From Oscillibacter sp. (GTDB taxonomy: Bacteria; Bacillota; Clostridia; Oscillospirales; Oscillospiraceae): 35,457 bases of DNA. The stretch is from assembly GCA_022795445.1 (NCBI GenBank), contig JAAWGR010000027.1, positions 1 to 35,457 of the forward strand, given 5' to 3'. Position 1 is the stretch's first letter. Each line of letters begins with the position of its first letter. The notes under the pieces are model-generated. The model worked only from the letters and a program-made list of their open reading frames with translations. It was not told the DNA's origin and ran no database searches. Below, piece by piece: positions 22,021 through 29,405 of the stretch. The translations under genes were made by a program, and so were the position numbers.

Positions 22021-24675
22021 ATGAAAAAGCTCGTGACCGGCGTCTTGGCCCATGTGGACGCAGGCAAAACCACCCTGTCCGAGGCTTTGCTGTACCAGAG
22101 CGGGGCCATCCGGCGGCTGGGCCGCGTCGACCACCGCGACGCCTTTTTGGATACCCACGCCATTGAGCGGGAACGTGGGATCACCATTTTCTCCAAACAG
22201 GCGGAATTTTCTTATGGAGACCTGGCTGTCACACTCCTGGATACGCCGGGACATGTGGATTTCTCTGCAGAGGCCGAACGTACCTTACGGGTGCTGGACT
22301 GCGCCGTCCTGGTTGTCAGCGGCAGCGACGGCGTACAGGCCCATACCCGTACCCTTTGGCGGCTGCTGGAACAATACGGCGTGCCGGTGTTCCTGTTTGT
22401 AAACAAGATGGACCTCGCCGGGGACCGCCGGGAAACGCTCCTCTCCGAACTCAAGGAGCGGCTGGACAGCAGCTGCATCGACTTCGGCGCGCCGGCGGAT
22501 TCCGTCGCGGAAGAGGCCGCTATGTGCGGGGAAGAAGCTCTGGAGGAATATCTGGAAACGGGCGGACTCTCCGCGGAAACGCTTTCCCGGCTGATTGCAG
22601 AACGCAAGCTGTTCCCCTGCTTCTTCGGCTCCGCCCTGCGGCTGGACGGCGTAGACGCCCTCCTGGACGGCCTGGACCGTTTCGCCCCTGTGCCAGATTA
22701 CCCGGCAGATACCTTTGGCGCACGGATATTCAAGGTCGCACGGGATGAACGGGGAACGCGGCTGACCTATCTGAAAGTCACCGGCGGTACGCTGCGGGTA
22801 AAAAACCTGCTCACAAACCGCCGGCCTGATACTCCGGAGGAAGCTGTGTGGGAGGAAAAAGCCGACCAGCTACGGGTGTACTCCGGGGTAAAATTCCGCC
22901 CCATTGAGGAGGCCCCCGCCGGGACCGTATGCGCGGTAACGGGCTTGAGCCGCACCATCCCGGGCCAGGGGCTGGGTTTTGAAACCGCATGGACCTCTCC
23001 AGTCCTGGAACCGGTTTTGGCCTACCAGGTGGAAACCGACGCCGACCCCCATACCGCCCTCCAGCAGCTGCGGCTTCTGGAGGAAGAAGACCCACAGCTC
23101 CACGTCGCCTGGAACGGACAAGCAATCCGCGTCCATCTCATGGGCGAGGTGCAGACCGAAATTTTACAGCGGCGCCTGCGGGAACGCTTCGGCCTGGAGG
23201 CGGCTTTCGGAGCGGGACGCATCGTCTACCGGGAAACCATCGCGGAACCCGTGGAGGGCGTGGGCCACTTTGAACCCCTGCGGCATTATGCAGAAGTGCA
23301 TCTGCTCTTAGAACCCGGCCCGCGGGGCAGCGGACTGCGCTTCGGAACCATCTGCCCAGAGGACCAGCTGGACGGGCATTGGCAACGCCTTATTTTGGCC
23401 CACCTGATGGAAAAACCCCACCTGGGCGTACTCACAGGAGCGCCGGTCACAGACCTCAAAATCACCCTCACTGCAGGCCGCGCCCACGAAAAGCATACCG
23501 AGGGCGGCGACTTCCGGCAGGCTACCTACCGCGCCGTGCGCCAGGGCCTGATGTCCGCGGAAAGCATCCTGCTGGAACCCTGGTATGCCTTCCGGCTGGA
23601 ATTGCCCGCAAACCAATTGGGCCGGGCTGTGGGGGACATCCAGCGCATGAACGGTGAAACCGAACCTCCAGAAAACCTGGGAGAGGACGCCGTGCTGTCC
23701 GGTGCGGCTCCTGTATCCGCCATGCGGGACTACGCCAAGGAGGTGGCCGCCTATACCCGGGGACAGGGCCGCCTGCTCTGCCGTCCGGCAGGCTACCGCC
23801 CTTGCCCAGATGCAGAAGCCGTCATCGCCGCCAGCGGCTACGACCCGGAACGGGATGTGGAAAATCCGGCGGATTCCGTGTTCTGTTCCCATGGGGCAGG
23901 GCATACGGTGAAATGGAATGAAGTCTCCGCCCACGCCCATATAGACAGCGGCCTCCGGCTGAACCCGCCGGAACCTGAACCCGATGAAACGCCTACATTC
24001 CGGCGTTCCCAGAGCTACGCGGGGACCATCGAGCAGGATAAAGAATTACAGGCTATCTTTGAACGCACCTATGGCCCCATCAAACGCCGGGCCTTTCTTC
24101 CGCCTAAACCGCCGCGGCGTCCGGCTGCGGAACCAGGCGGCAGCGCTCCCCGCGCAATCCAAAAACAACCCTCCGGACCGGAATATGTCCTGGTGGACGG
24201 ATACAACATCATCTTCGCCTGGGACGAGCTGAAAGCCATCGCCCAGGATAGCCTCGACGCCGCCCGCAAAGCCTTGTGCGATATCCTCTGCAACTACCAA
24301 GGGTGCCGGAAATGTGAAGTCATTACCGTCTTCGACGCCTATAAAGTCCGGGGCGGCAAGGGGTCCGTGGAAACCTACCACAACATTCACGTCGTCTACA
24401 CCAAAGAGGCCGAAACCGCCGACGCTTATATCGAACGCGCCACCTATGAGATCGGCAAAAAACACCGCGTCAAAGTCGCTACCTCCGACGGCCCCGAACA
24501 ACTCATCATCTTAGGCCATGGCGCTTTACGGGTGTCGGCCTCCGGCTTCCGGGAGGAGGTGGAGCAGGTACAGGGACAAATCGCCGGTATCCTGCGGAAC
24601 AATAACCGCCGGAACCACGGGACGCTCCGGGCCGCAATGGAAAAGGCCGTGAAAGAAAAGAGGAATGCACCATGA
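22021..24675 (+). CDS. TetM-like ribosomal GTPase fused to Rae1/YacP NYN endoribonuclease
   Basis: 884 residues. Residues 1 to about 650 follow the TetM/EF-G layout: AHVDAGKT (10-17), ERERGIT switch I, DTPGH (74-78, catalytic His kept), NKMD (128-131), EF-G-like domains II-V, and the TetM-type end LLEPWYAF and VLSGAAPVSAMRDY. The domain IV tip, YSPVSTPADFR in TetM, reads HEKHTEGGDFR here, so true tetracycline protection is doubtful. A linker with CSHGAGHTVKW and a proline-rich stretch leads to residues 721-884, a complete YacP/Rae1 NYN domain: VLVDGYNIIFAW (Asp726), VFDAYKVRGG, AETADAYIE, ATSDGPEQ. Rae1 of B. subtilis cleaves mRNA in the ribosomal A site. The fusion implies GTPase-directed delivery of the nuclease (inference). 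It overlaps the next gene by ATGA. Confidence 0.93.
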   Translation: MKKLVTGVLAHVDAGKTTLSEALLYQSGAIRRLGRVDHRDAFLDTHAIERERGITIFSKQAEFSYGDLAVTLLDTPGHVDFSAEAERTLRVLDCAVLVVSGSDGVQAHTRTLWRLLEQYGVPVFLFVNKMDLAGDRRETLLSELKERLDSSCIDFGAPADSVAEEAAMCGEEALEEYLETGGLSAETLSRLIAERKLFPCFFGSALRLDGVDALLDGLDRFAPVPDYPADTFGARIFKVARDERGTRLTYLKVTGGTLRVKNLLTNRRPDTPEEAVWEEKADQLRVYSGVKFRPIEEAPAGTVCAVTGLSRTIPGQGLGFETAWTSPVLEPVLAYQVETDADPHTALQQLRLLEEEDPQLHVAWNGQAIRVHLMGEVQTEILQRRLRERFGLEAAFGAGRIVYRETIAEPVEGVGHFEPLRHYAEVHLLLEPGPRGSGLRFGTICPEDQLDGHWQRLILAHLMEKPHLGVLTGAPVTDLKITLTAGRAHEKHTEGGDFRQATYRAVRQGLMSAESILLEPWYAFRLELPANQLGRAVGDIQRMNGETEPPENLGEDAVLSGAAPVSAMRDYAKEVAAYTRGQGRLLCRPAGYRPCPDAEAVIAASGYDPERDVENPADSVFCSHGAGHTVKWNEVSAHAHIDSGLRLNPPEPEPDETPTFRRSQSYAGTIEQDKELQAIFERTYGPIKRRAFLPPKPPRRPAAEPGGSAPRAIQKQPSGPEYVLVDGYNIIFAWDELKAIAQDSLDAARKALCDILCNYQGCRKCEVITVFDAYKVRGGKGSVETYHNIHVVYTKEAETADAYIERATYEIGKKHRVKVATSDGPEQLIILGHGALRVSASGFREEVEQVQGQIAGILRNNNRRNHGTLRAAMEKAVKEKRNAP

Positions 24676-25094
24676 AAACTCTATGCGCCGCAGGAACCGT
24701 CTTCGCCGCTTGTACCGCCCTGCGCTGGTACCTGGACCGCACCAGCCGCCAGGATACCTTCTGCTGCAAAGGCCGCATCCGCGTGACCGGCTGCCGCAAC
24801 GCCGGCGCGGCGTTCGGGCTGCCGGTCCCTGAGAAAGCCTTGGAACCATTGGCCGCGGCTGCATTCGGGAGCATCTGGGCCCTGCGGCGGCACAGCCCTT
24901 TAGGCGCGGGACTGGCTTTGGGCGGCGGCGCAAGCAACCTCTGGGAACGGTCCCGCTATGGCGCGGTGTTTGATTACGTACAGTTCCCCAGCGCGCCGAA
25001 GCCTTGGAACCGGTACGTGTTCAATCTGGCAGATTTCGCCATCCTGGCCGGGGGCGCAGCCCTGGCGGCGGGACGGAAGGGAAAGGAGCGGTAA
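24672..25094 (+). CDS. Divergent signal peptidase II (LspA-like)
   Basis: 140 residues, shorter than the usual ~160. It retains the LspA blocks: NAGAAF (43-48), SNLWERSRYGAVFDY with catalytic Asp101, and FNLADFAI with catalytic Asp121. The NxxDR position reads NLWER. Hydrophobic segments are fewer and weaker than in standard LspA. If active it would cleave lipoprotein signal peptides in the membrane. Its ATG overlaps the stop of the GTPase-nuclease gene (ATGA), which suggests translational coupling. A canonical lspA is probably elsewhere. Possibly a specialised paralogue. Confidence 0.8.
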   Translation: MKTLCAAGTVFAACTALRWYLDRTSRQDTFCCKGRIRVTGCRNAGAAFGLPVPEKALEPLAAAAFGSIWALRRHSPLGAGLALGGGASNLWERSRYGAVFDYVQFPSAPKPWNRYVFNLADFAILAGGAALAAGRKGKER

Positions 25095-25098
25095 CGCT

Positions 25099-25521
25099 AT
25101 GGAAAAATTGATGTCCGATATCATCTTGACCGCCAAAAATTTCTCCGAAAATTTCAAAGAATGCGGTGATTTCGACTTCAGCATTGAGAGCCTGGGGGCC
25201 GTGGAGACGCTATTGGATGAATTGTCCGGCTACAGCCTGAACGAGGCCGGCTTACAGGACGCTTCCTCCATGATCGGGAGCTATGTGTTCGAGGTAGCGC
25301 GGCGGAATTACGGCGGGGAATATTTTTGGATTGAAGAGGAAGAACAGCCTCTTCTGACGGCGGGCATTCCAGACTTCCGCATCTCCATCAAGGCATGGGA
25401 GAAGGTTCGGGGGCGGCTGACAAAGGGGAAGGAAGACAACATCCCCTATTACCTGGAAGGCTTCCGGCAATATATCGAAAAAGGGAAGCAGGAAAAGGGC
25501 TATGCGGCATTGATCGTGTAA
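25099..25521 (+). CDS. Small hypothetical protein (possibly DUF3806-like)
   Basis: 140 residues, acidic, soluble. Contains GSYVFEVARRNYGGEYFW and FRISIKAWEKVRGRLTKG, a pattern that reminds me of DUF3806-type proteins; this is a weak recollection. It starts 4 nt after the lspA-like stop with GGAGCGG upstream, and is the last gene of the plus-strand run, ending before a clear terminator. No function can be given. Confidence 0.8.
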   Translation: MEKLMSDIILTAKNFSENFKECGDFDFSIESLGAVETLLDELSGYSLNEAGLQDASSMIGSYVFEVARRNYGGEYFWIEEEEQPLLTAGIPDFRISIKAWEKVRGRLTKGKEDNIPYYLEGFRQYIEKGKQEKGYAALIV

Positions 25522-25529
25522 GCAAAAGA

Positions 25530-25556
25530 CGCCGGAAAAATCCGGCGCCTTTTTTT
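25530..25556 (+). terminator. Intrinsic terminator of the long plus-strand operon
   Basis: CGCCGGA-AAAAA-TCCGGCG followed by CCTTTTTTT, 8 nt after the stop codon. Confidence 0.95.
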
Positions 25557-25577
25557 GAAGAAAAACAGAAAATCCTC

Positions 25578-25606
25578 TTGCAATTTAAAAAATAAAGGTG
25601 TAAAAT
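25578..25606 (+). promoter_or_regulatory. Promoter of small RNA copy B
   Basis: TTGCAA (25578-25583), 17-nt spacer, TAAAAT (25601-25606), 22 nt after the preceding terminator. Same -35, spacing and -10 as copy C. Confidence 0.8.
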
Positions 25607-25612
25607 AAACAT

Positions 25613-25833
25613 AGGAAACATGAAATGCGGCAGGCCGCACGACGCTGCCACGCCCCACGGCCCTGTACGAGTGAGGACCCACTCAGCACAGCAGATTTTC
25701 TGCACCACACGCTTATTATACTCAATCCCATTCCTTTTTGCAAGACCCTTTTTCGCATCTGGGAGCGAGAAGTTGTGCGTTACGCTTATTGGAAAGCGGT
25801 GTTGAGATTTGGAAAAACTCTACACCGTTTTTT
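25613..25833 (+). ncRNA. Candidate structured small RNA gene, copy B
   Basis: About 221 nt with its own promoter and terminator, aligned along its whole length with copy A (2676-2898, opposite strand) and in its first half with copy C. Shared blocks: GCGGCAGGCCGC, GGCCCTGTACGAGTG, CACTCAGCACA, a GCAGA/TCTGC hairpin (GCAGT/ACTGC in A, CAAT/ATTG in C), CACCAC, ATTATAC, TTTTTGCAAGACCC and TTGTGCGT. No conserved reading frame. It stands between the long operon's terminator and ribF, convergent with ribF. Confidence 0.75.
25797..25833 (+). terminator. Intrinsic terminator of small RNA copy B
   Basis: CGGTGTTGAG pairs with CTCTACACCG (one T.T mismatch), followed by TTTTTT. Confidence 0.85.
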
Positions 25834-26000
25834 ATGTTTCCGGCGAACTCTCCCCGGGCCGGGAACTCTGGCGTTACATCACCTAACGACCACCAGATTC
25901 CTTTATCAGTCATGTTTTTCTCGTCGGCAGGAAAAACTGCACTTCCTTTTGCCCGGTCCGGGGCTCTCGTTCGCTGGGATATACTTTACCATGAAACGGA
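25834..26000 (+). repeat. Second structured module of composite repeat, copy B
   Basis: Homologous to 2500-2675 inverted. CCCCGGGCCGGG near 25852-25863 can pair with CCCGGTCCGGGG about 90 nt later (11 Watson-Crick pairs and one G.T), a pairing also possible in copy A with a changed sequence. No gene is seen. It lies between the RNA terminator and the bidirectional terminator. Confidence 0.6.
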
Positions 26001-26034
26001 AAAATGACCTGCTCTATGAGCAGGTCATTTTTCT
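26001..26034. terminator. Bidirectional terminator overlapping the ribF stop codon
   Basis: AAAATGACCTGCTC and GAGCAGGTCATTTTT form the stem. On minus it follows ribF and has a TTTTT run; the ribF stop codon TAG (26014-26016) is in the loop. On plus it closes the composite repeat. Counterpart of 2464-2498. Confidence 0.85.
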
Positions 26035-27006
26035 TTGAGGGAGTCCAGAGGGCGTCGCGCCCTCTGGCGGGGGTGCAGGGGGCGGAGTCCCCTGCGAAGC
26101 CTCCGAAAAGTAGCGTCTTACAGTTTCCGCGTCGGCAGCGATTTGGGCGCGGAGGGCGTCCAGGGAGTCGAAGCGGATCTCATTGCGCAGATGTTCATAA
26201 AACTCCACCCGCAGCGTCTGGCCGTATAGATCACCCTCAAAATCCAAAAGACACGCCTCTACCGTCACATCCGTCCCGTTGTTAACCGTGGGCCGGGTGC
26301 CTACGTTCGTCACGGCAGTACAGCCGCGCCCGTCCGGCAGGCTCACCCAGGTGGCGTACACGCCATGGCTGGGTACCAGCACATGGGGCGGTACCGCCAG
26401 GTTCGCCGTTGGGAACAGCCGGGTACTACCTATCCCCCGCCCATGTAGGACCGCTCCCGTCAGGGTGTGGGGATGGCCCAGGTACTGATTCGCACGGCTG
26501 ACCTGCCCCATCTCCAGCAGCCGCCGAATGTATGTGGAACTGACGGTTACTCCCCCCAGCTCCACCTTTGGGATAATATCGCACCCCAAACCCAACGCCG
26601 CACACTTCTCCATAAGAAGCTCCGGCGTGCCCTGGTTCTTGTGTCCAAAGCGGTGGTCATGGCCCGCTACAAGATGAACGGCATGATACCGCCCTACCAA
26701 CAACTTGACCACAAAATCCTCCCAGGAAGTGGTCATCATCTCTTGGTCAAAAGGGGCCAGGATCACCTCCTGTATCCCGTACAAACGACGCACCAGCTCC
26801 CGGCGGTCGTCAGGAGAATTGATCAGCGGGCAGGGCACGCCTGTGACAACCTCCTTTGGCGGACGGTCGAACGTAAACACAGCAGGAACGCACCCCCGCC
26901 GCTGGGCTTCCTCCACCGTCCGGCGAAGCAAGGCCCCATGGCCCAGGTGTACCCCGTCAAAAAAGCCCAGGGCAATGACCCGGTCCTTCCGTTTCCGATT
27001 GCTCAT
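26014..27006 (-). CDS. ribF: Bifunctional riboflavin kinase / FAD synthetase
   Basis: 331 residues making FMN and FAD from riboflavin. The N-terminal nucleotidyltransferase has GFFDGVHLGH; the C-terminal flavokinase has GRGIGSTRLFPTANL and TNVGTRPT. The start is the ATG at 27006 with AAGGAT upstream; in-frame ATGs at 27024 and 27120 are less well supported and overlap or touch truB. The normal flavokinase end is reached at about residue 301 (VRRYF); residues 302-331, a Pro-rich tail (TPPPAPPPEGATPSG) ending in KMTCS, are encoded by the hairpin array and terminator repeat. Last gene of the rimP-ribF operon. Confidence 0.95.
   Translation of the reverse strand: MSNRKRKDRVIALGFFDGVHLGHGALLRRTVEEAQRRGCVPAVFTFDRPPKEVVTGVPCPLINSPDDRRELVRRLYGIQEVILAPFDQEMMTTSWEDFVVKLLVGRYHAVHLVAGHDHRFGHKNQGTPELLMEKCAALGLGCDIIPKVELGGVTVSSTYIRRLLEMGQVSRANQYLGHPHTLTGAVLHGRGIGSTRLFPTANLAVPPHVLVPSHGVYATWVSLPDGRGCTAVTNVGTRPTVNNGTDVTVEACLLDFEGDLYGQTLRVEFYEHLRNEIRFDSLDALRAQIAADAETVRRYFSEASQGTPPPAPPPEGATPSGLPQRKMTCS
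26038..26105 (+). repeat. Hairpin array, copy B (inside ribF 3' end)
   Basis: Stems CCAGAGGGC/GCCCTCTGG and a CAGGGG/CCCCTG-type hairpin in the same order as the array at 2373-2451, in opposite orientation; the third hairpin is missing. The whole element is translated as the tail of RibF on the minus strand. Confidence 0.75.
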
Positions 27007-27032
27007 GGTACAAAATCCTTCCATTGTGGGCT

Positions 27033-27893
27033 TCAGAAAAAATTCTTTACAGAGGTCAGTAGGCCGTTTTCCGACCGGGACAGGCAAAGAAACGCGCCAT
27101 CCTGCCCATAAATACGGCACATGCCGTCCGGCGTTCCCGGCAGCGCAACAGGATTCCCGCAGCGCACACGCTTCTCCTGTCCCGCGGAACGCACCGTCCG
27201 CGCCGGGTAAGCCGTGAACAGGCTGTCCACCGGCCGGAGAAGCGCCTCCCCCTGTTCCTGAACGTCCTCTATCGTTACGGCGTCTTCCAACGTAAACCCC
27301 GCCGCCATCGTCCGCCGCAGAGCGCTCATGGCCCCGCCGCAGCCCAACGCCTGCCCAATATCATGACAAAGCGTCCGGATGTACGTCCCCTTGGAACAGG
27401 CGCAGCGGAGGCGGAATTCGCTCCCGCTCTCCCGGCCCAGAAGCTCCAGCTCATAAATCGTGACCGGCCGGGGCTTTCGTTCCGCAGTCTGGCCCTTCCG
27501 GGCCAAATCGTACAGTCGTTGCCCGTTCACCTTCACAGCCGAGTACATCGGCGGAATCTGCCGGATGTCCCCGCGAAATCCCTCCAAAGCCTTTCCCAGC
27601 GCCTCCTGGGAGACGTCCGCCGGATGGGTCTCCAGCACCTCTCCCGTCACATCCTGGGTATCGGTCACAACCCCCAGGCGCAGGGCGGCGATATACTCCT
27701 TCCGGCTGTTCTCCGCAAACTCCACCGCCTTGGTGGCCTGTCCGACAAACACCGGCAGCACCCCCGTCGCCATCGGGTCCAGCGTTCCCCCGTGGCCGAC
27801 GCGCCTCTCGCGGAGAATCCCCCGCAGCTTGGCGCAGACATCCATGGACGTCCACCCGGCGGGCTTGTCTATTATAAGAATTCCGTTTGGCAT
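27033..27893 (-). CDS. truB: tRNA pseudouridine-55 synthase
   Basis: 286 residues; modifies U55 in the T-loop of tRNAs. Shows the N-terminal GILIIDKPAGWTS, the catalytic-Asp motif HGGTLDPMATGVLPV, and the C-terminal PUA-like region. The ATG at 27893 lies one nt after the nrnA stop codon, so translation is likely coupled; no strong ribosome site precedes it. A longer open frame to 28076 lies wholly inside nrnA and is rejected. ribF begins 26 nt downstream. Confidence 0.95.
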   Translation of the reverse strand: MPNGILIIDKPAGWTSMDVCAKLRGILRERRVGHGGTLDPMATGVLPVFVGQATKAVEFAENSRKEYIAALRLGVVTDTQDVTGEVLETHPADVSQEALGKALEGFRGDIRQIPPMYSAVKVNGQRLYDLARKGQTAERKPRPVTIYELELLGRESGSEFRLRCACSKGTYIRTLCHDIGQALGCGGAMSALRRTMAAGFTLEDAVTIEDVQEQGEALLRPVDSLFTAYPARTVRSAGQEKRVRCGNPVALPGTPDGMCRIYGQDGAFLCLSRSENGLLTSVKNFF

Positions 27894-27894
27894 C

Positions 27895-28860
27895 TCAACA
27901 CTCGCTAAAATCTTCCGCTGTCTGGGCAATGGCCGCCAAGATACGCCGCTTGGCCTCGCTCCACGGAGCCTCGACGGTACAGCCCGCCGCCGCCGCGTGG
28001 CCGCCGCCGCCCAGCATGGCGCAAGCCCTGGTGGCGTTGACGCGGCTTCCGGTCCGGAGGGAGATCTTCCACACATCCGGACGCAGCTCCCGCATAGTGA
28101 CCGCGCAGTCCACGCCTTCGATCTGCCCGCCCAGGGCGGACAAGTCCTCTGCGTCCCGTTCGTCCGCCTGAATGCGCTCCATCAGCGAGAGAGGCACCGA
28201 CAGGACCGCAACCCGCTCCCGATCATAAAACTCCATCGCGCCCAGCATGGCAGCTTCCAGGGCAAGGCGCTTGCGGGTCTTTGTGCGGAAGAAGGCTTTG
28301 TTAACCGCCTTGTAATCAATGCCGGTACGCATCAAGGCTGCCGCTACCGCGTGGGTATCGGGGCTGGTATTGTTATAGGCAAAGCAGCCGGTATCGGTGG
28401 ACACGGCCACATAAAGGGGCAAGGCGATCTCTGGCGTGATGGGTCCCAGCTGGGCGAGGATATCGTAGAGCAGTTCGCCGCAGGCGGCCGCGCCGGCCCG
28501 GACGATATTGGCCCGTCCGAAGGCCTCAAAGGAGGGATGGTGGTCGATGGCAAGGTCGATGCGTCCGGCGTAAGCTTTGGCGTTATCCGGCAGCAGTCCT
28601 GTGGTCGCCAAATCGACGGAGACCATGTTTGCAGCCTCTGACGCAAATCCCTCCGGCGCGGTATAGGGCTGAAAATACGGTACACAAGTGTCGGTTAATT
28701 CAGGATTTGGCAGCAAATAGGCCGTTTTGCCCAACGCACGCAGGCCGGCGCAGAGGGCAGCGGCACAGCCGACGGTATCGCCGTCAGGCCGCAGATGCGT
28801 CAGAATCAAGATGTTGTCGTAAGACCGCAGAAGCCCTGCGGCCTGGGGGACGGTCAGCAT
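27895..28860 (-). CDS. nrnA: DHH/DHHA1 phosphoesterase (NrnA-like nanoRNase/pAp phosphatase)
   Basis: 321 residues. The DHH domain has ILTHLRPDGDTVG (metal ligands) and LAIDHHPSF (the DHH triad); the C-terminal DHHA1 domain ends with GGGGHAAAAG. NrnA degrades short oligoribonucleotides and dephosphorylates pAp. GGAGG lies 7 nt before the ATG, and the start overlaps the end of rbfA by 7 nt. Its place between rbfA and truB is the usual Firmicute order. Confidence 0.93.
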   Translation of the reverse strand: MLTVPQAAGLLRSYDNILILTHLRPDGDTVGCAAALCAGLRALGKTAYLLPNPELTDTCVPYFQPYTAPEGFASEAANMVSVDLATTGLLPDNAKAYAGRIDLAIDHHPSFEAFGRANIVRAGAAACGELLYDILAQLGPITPEIALPLYVAVSTDTGCFAYNNTSPDTHAVAAALMRTGIDYKAVNKAFFRTKTRKRLALEAAMLGAMEFYDRERVAVLSVPLSLMERIQADERDAEDLSALGGQIEGVDCAVTMRELRPDVWKISLRTGSRVNATRACAMLGGGGHAAAAGCTVEAPWSEAKRRILAAIAQTAEDFSEC

Positions 28861-29243
28861 GGTTCTTCCTCCGTTTCTGCGCAGCCGCGGGCGGCGTCAT
28901 CCCGTTCCACCTGCCGCAGGACTTCCAGGATGTGCGCGCCGTGTTGGATGGAGTCGTCTGCGATGAATTGCAGTTCTGGCGTATAGCGCAGCTGTAAGGC
29001 ATGGCCCAGTTCCCGCCGGAGGAAGCCGGAAGCCGATTTCAGACCTTTCAGCACGTCTTTTTCCTGCGTTTTGTCCAATACGCTTACATAGACCCGGGCA
29101 TACCGCAAATCTCCCGTGGTATCGACCCGTGTGATGGAGACCATGCCGGTTCCCGACACACGGGGGTCTTTCAGAAAACGAAACTGCTCCGCCAGCTCCC
29201 TCTGGATTTCTTCATTGATTCGTCCCATTCGATTACTAGACAA
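28854..29243 (-). CDS. rbfA: Ribosome-binding factor A
   Basis: 129 residues; a KH-fold protein needed for 30S maturation near helix 1 of 16S rRNA. Motifs: RINEEIQRELAEQ at the N-terminus, DPRV, and ARVYVSVLD. The start is a TTG at 29243, chosen because GAGGAGG lies 7 nt upstream; the first in-frame ATG is five codons later and has no comparable site. It is separated from infB by 413 nt carrying repeat elements, though still in operon order. Confidence 0.93.
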   Translation of the reverse strand: MSSNRMGRINEEIQRELAEQFRFLKDPRVSGTGMVSITRVDTTGDLRYARVYVSVLDKTQEKDVLKGLKSASGFLRRELGHALQLRYTPELQFIADDSIQHGAHILEVLRQVERDDAARGCAETEEEPC

Positions 29244-29304
29244 GTTATAACCTCCTCATCCCCTTGCAGGGGGTGCCGCGCCTCCCGGCGCGGAGCGTTC
29301 GGTT

Positions 29305-29405
29305 CAGCTATTCCCATAGCTGGTAGGTTTGACCCCCCCATTTTCTCTTTTTCTTGGCAAAGAAAAAGAGAAAACGGGCCATTCACGGTCCAAAAGAGAA
29401 AAAGA
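29305..29405 (-). repeat. Three-hairpin structured repeat, copy 2
   Basis: Inverted relative to copy 1 at 8-110. Hairpins at 29376-29391, 29341-29355/29360-29374 (15-bp perfect stem with GGCA loop on plus) and 29305-29310/29317-29322 (CAGCTA/TAGCTG). It precedes rbfA in the same orientation, ending about 60 nt before the TTG start. Further small GC hairpins lie between it and the rbfA ribosome site. Confidence 0.75.

Noticed and set aside
22021-24675. Genuine tetM-type tetracycline resistance gene
   Set aside because: The domain IV tip that displaces the drug in TetM is not kept, the protein has an added nuclease domain, and there is no mobile-element or leader-peptide context.
26001-26034. 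Premature end of ribF caused by a frameshift
   Set aside because: The flavokinase domain is complete before the repeat-coded tail; no domain is missing.
8-29405. Composite transposon bounded by the inverted repeats
   Set aside because: No transposase or integrase is present, and the block contains core housekeeping genes in normal order.
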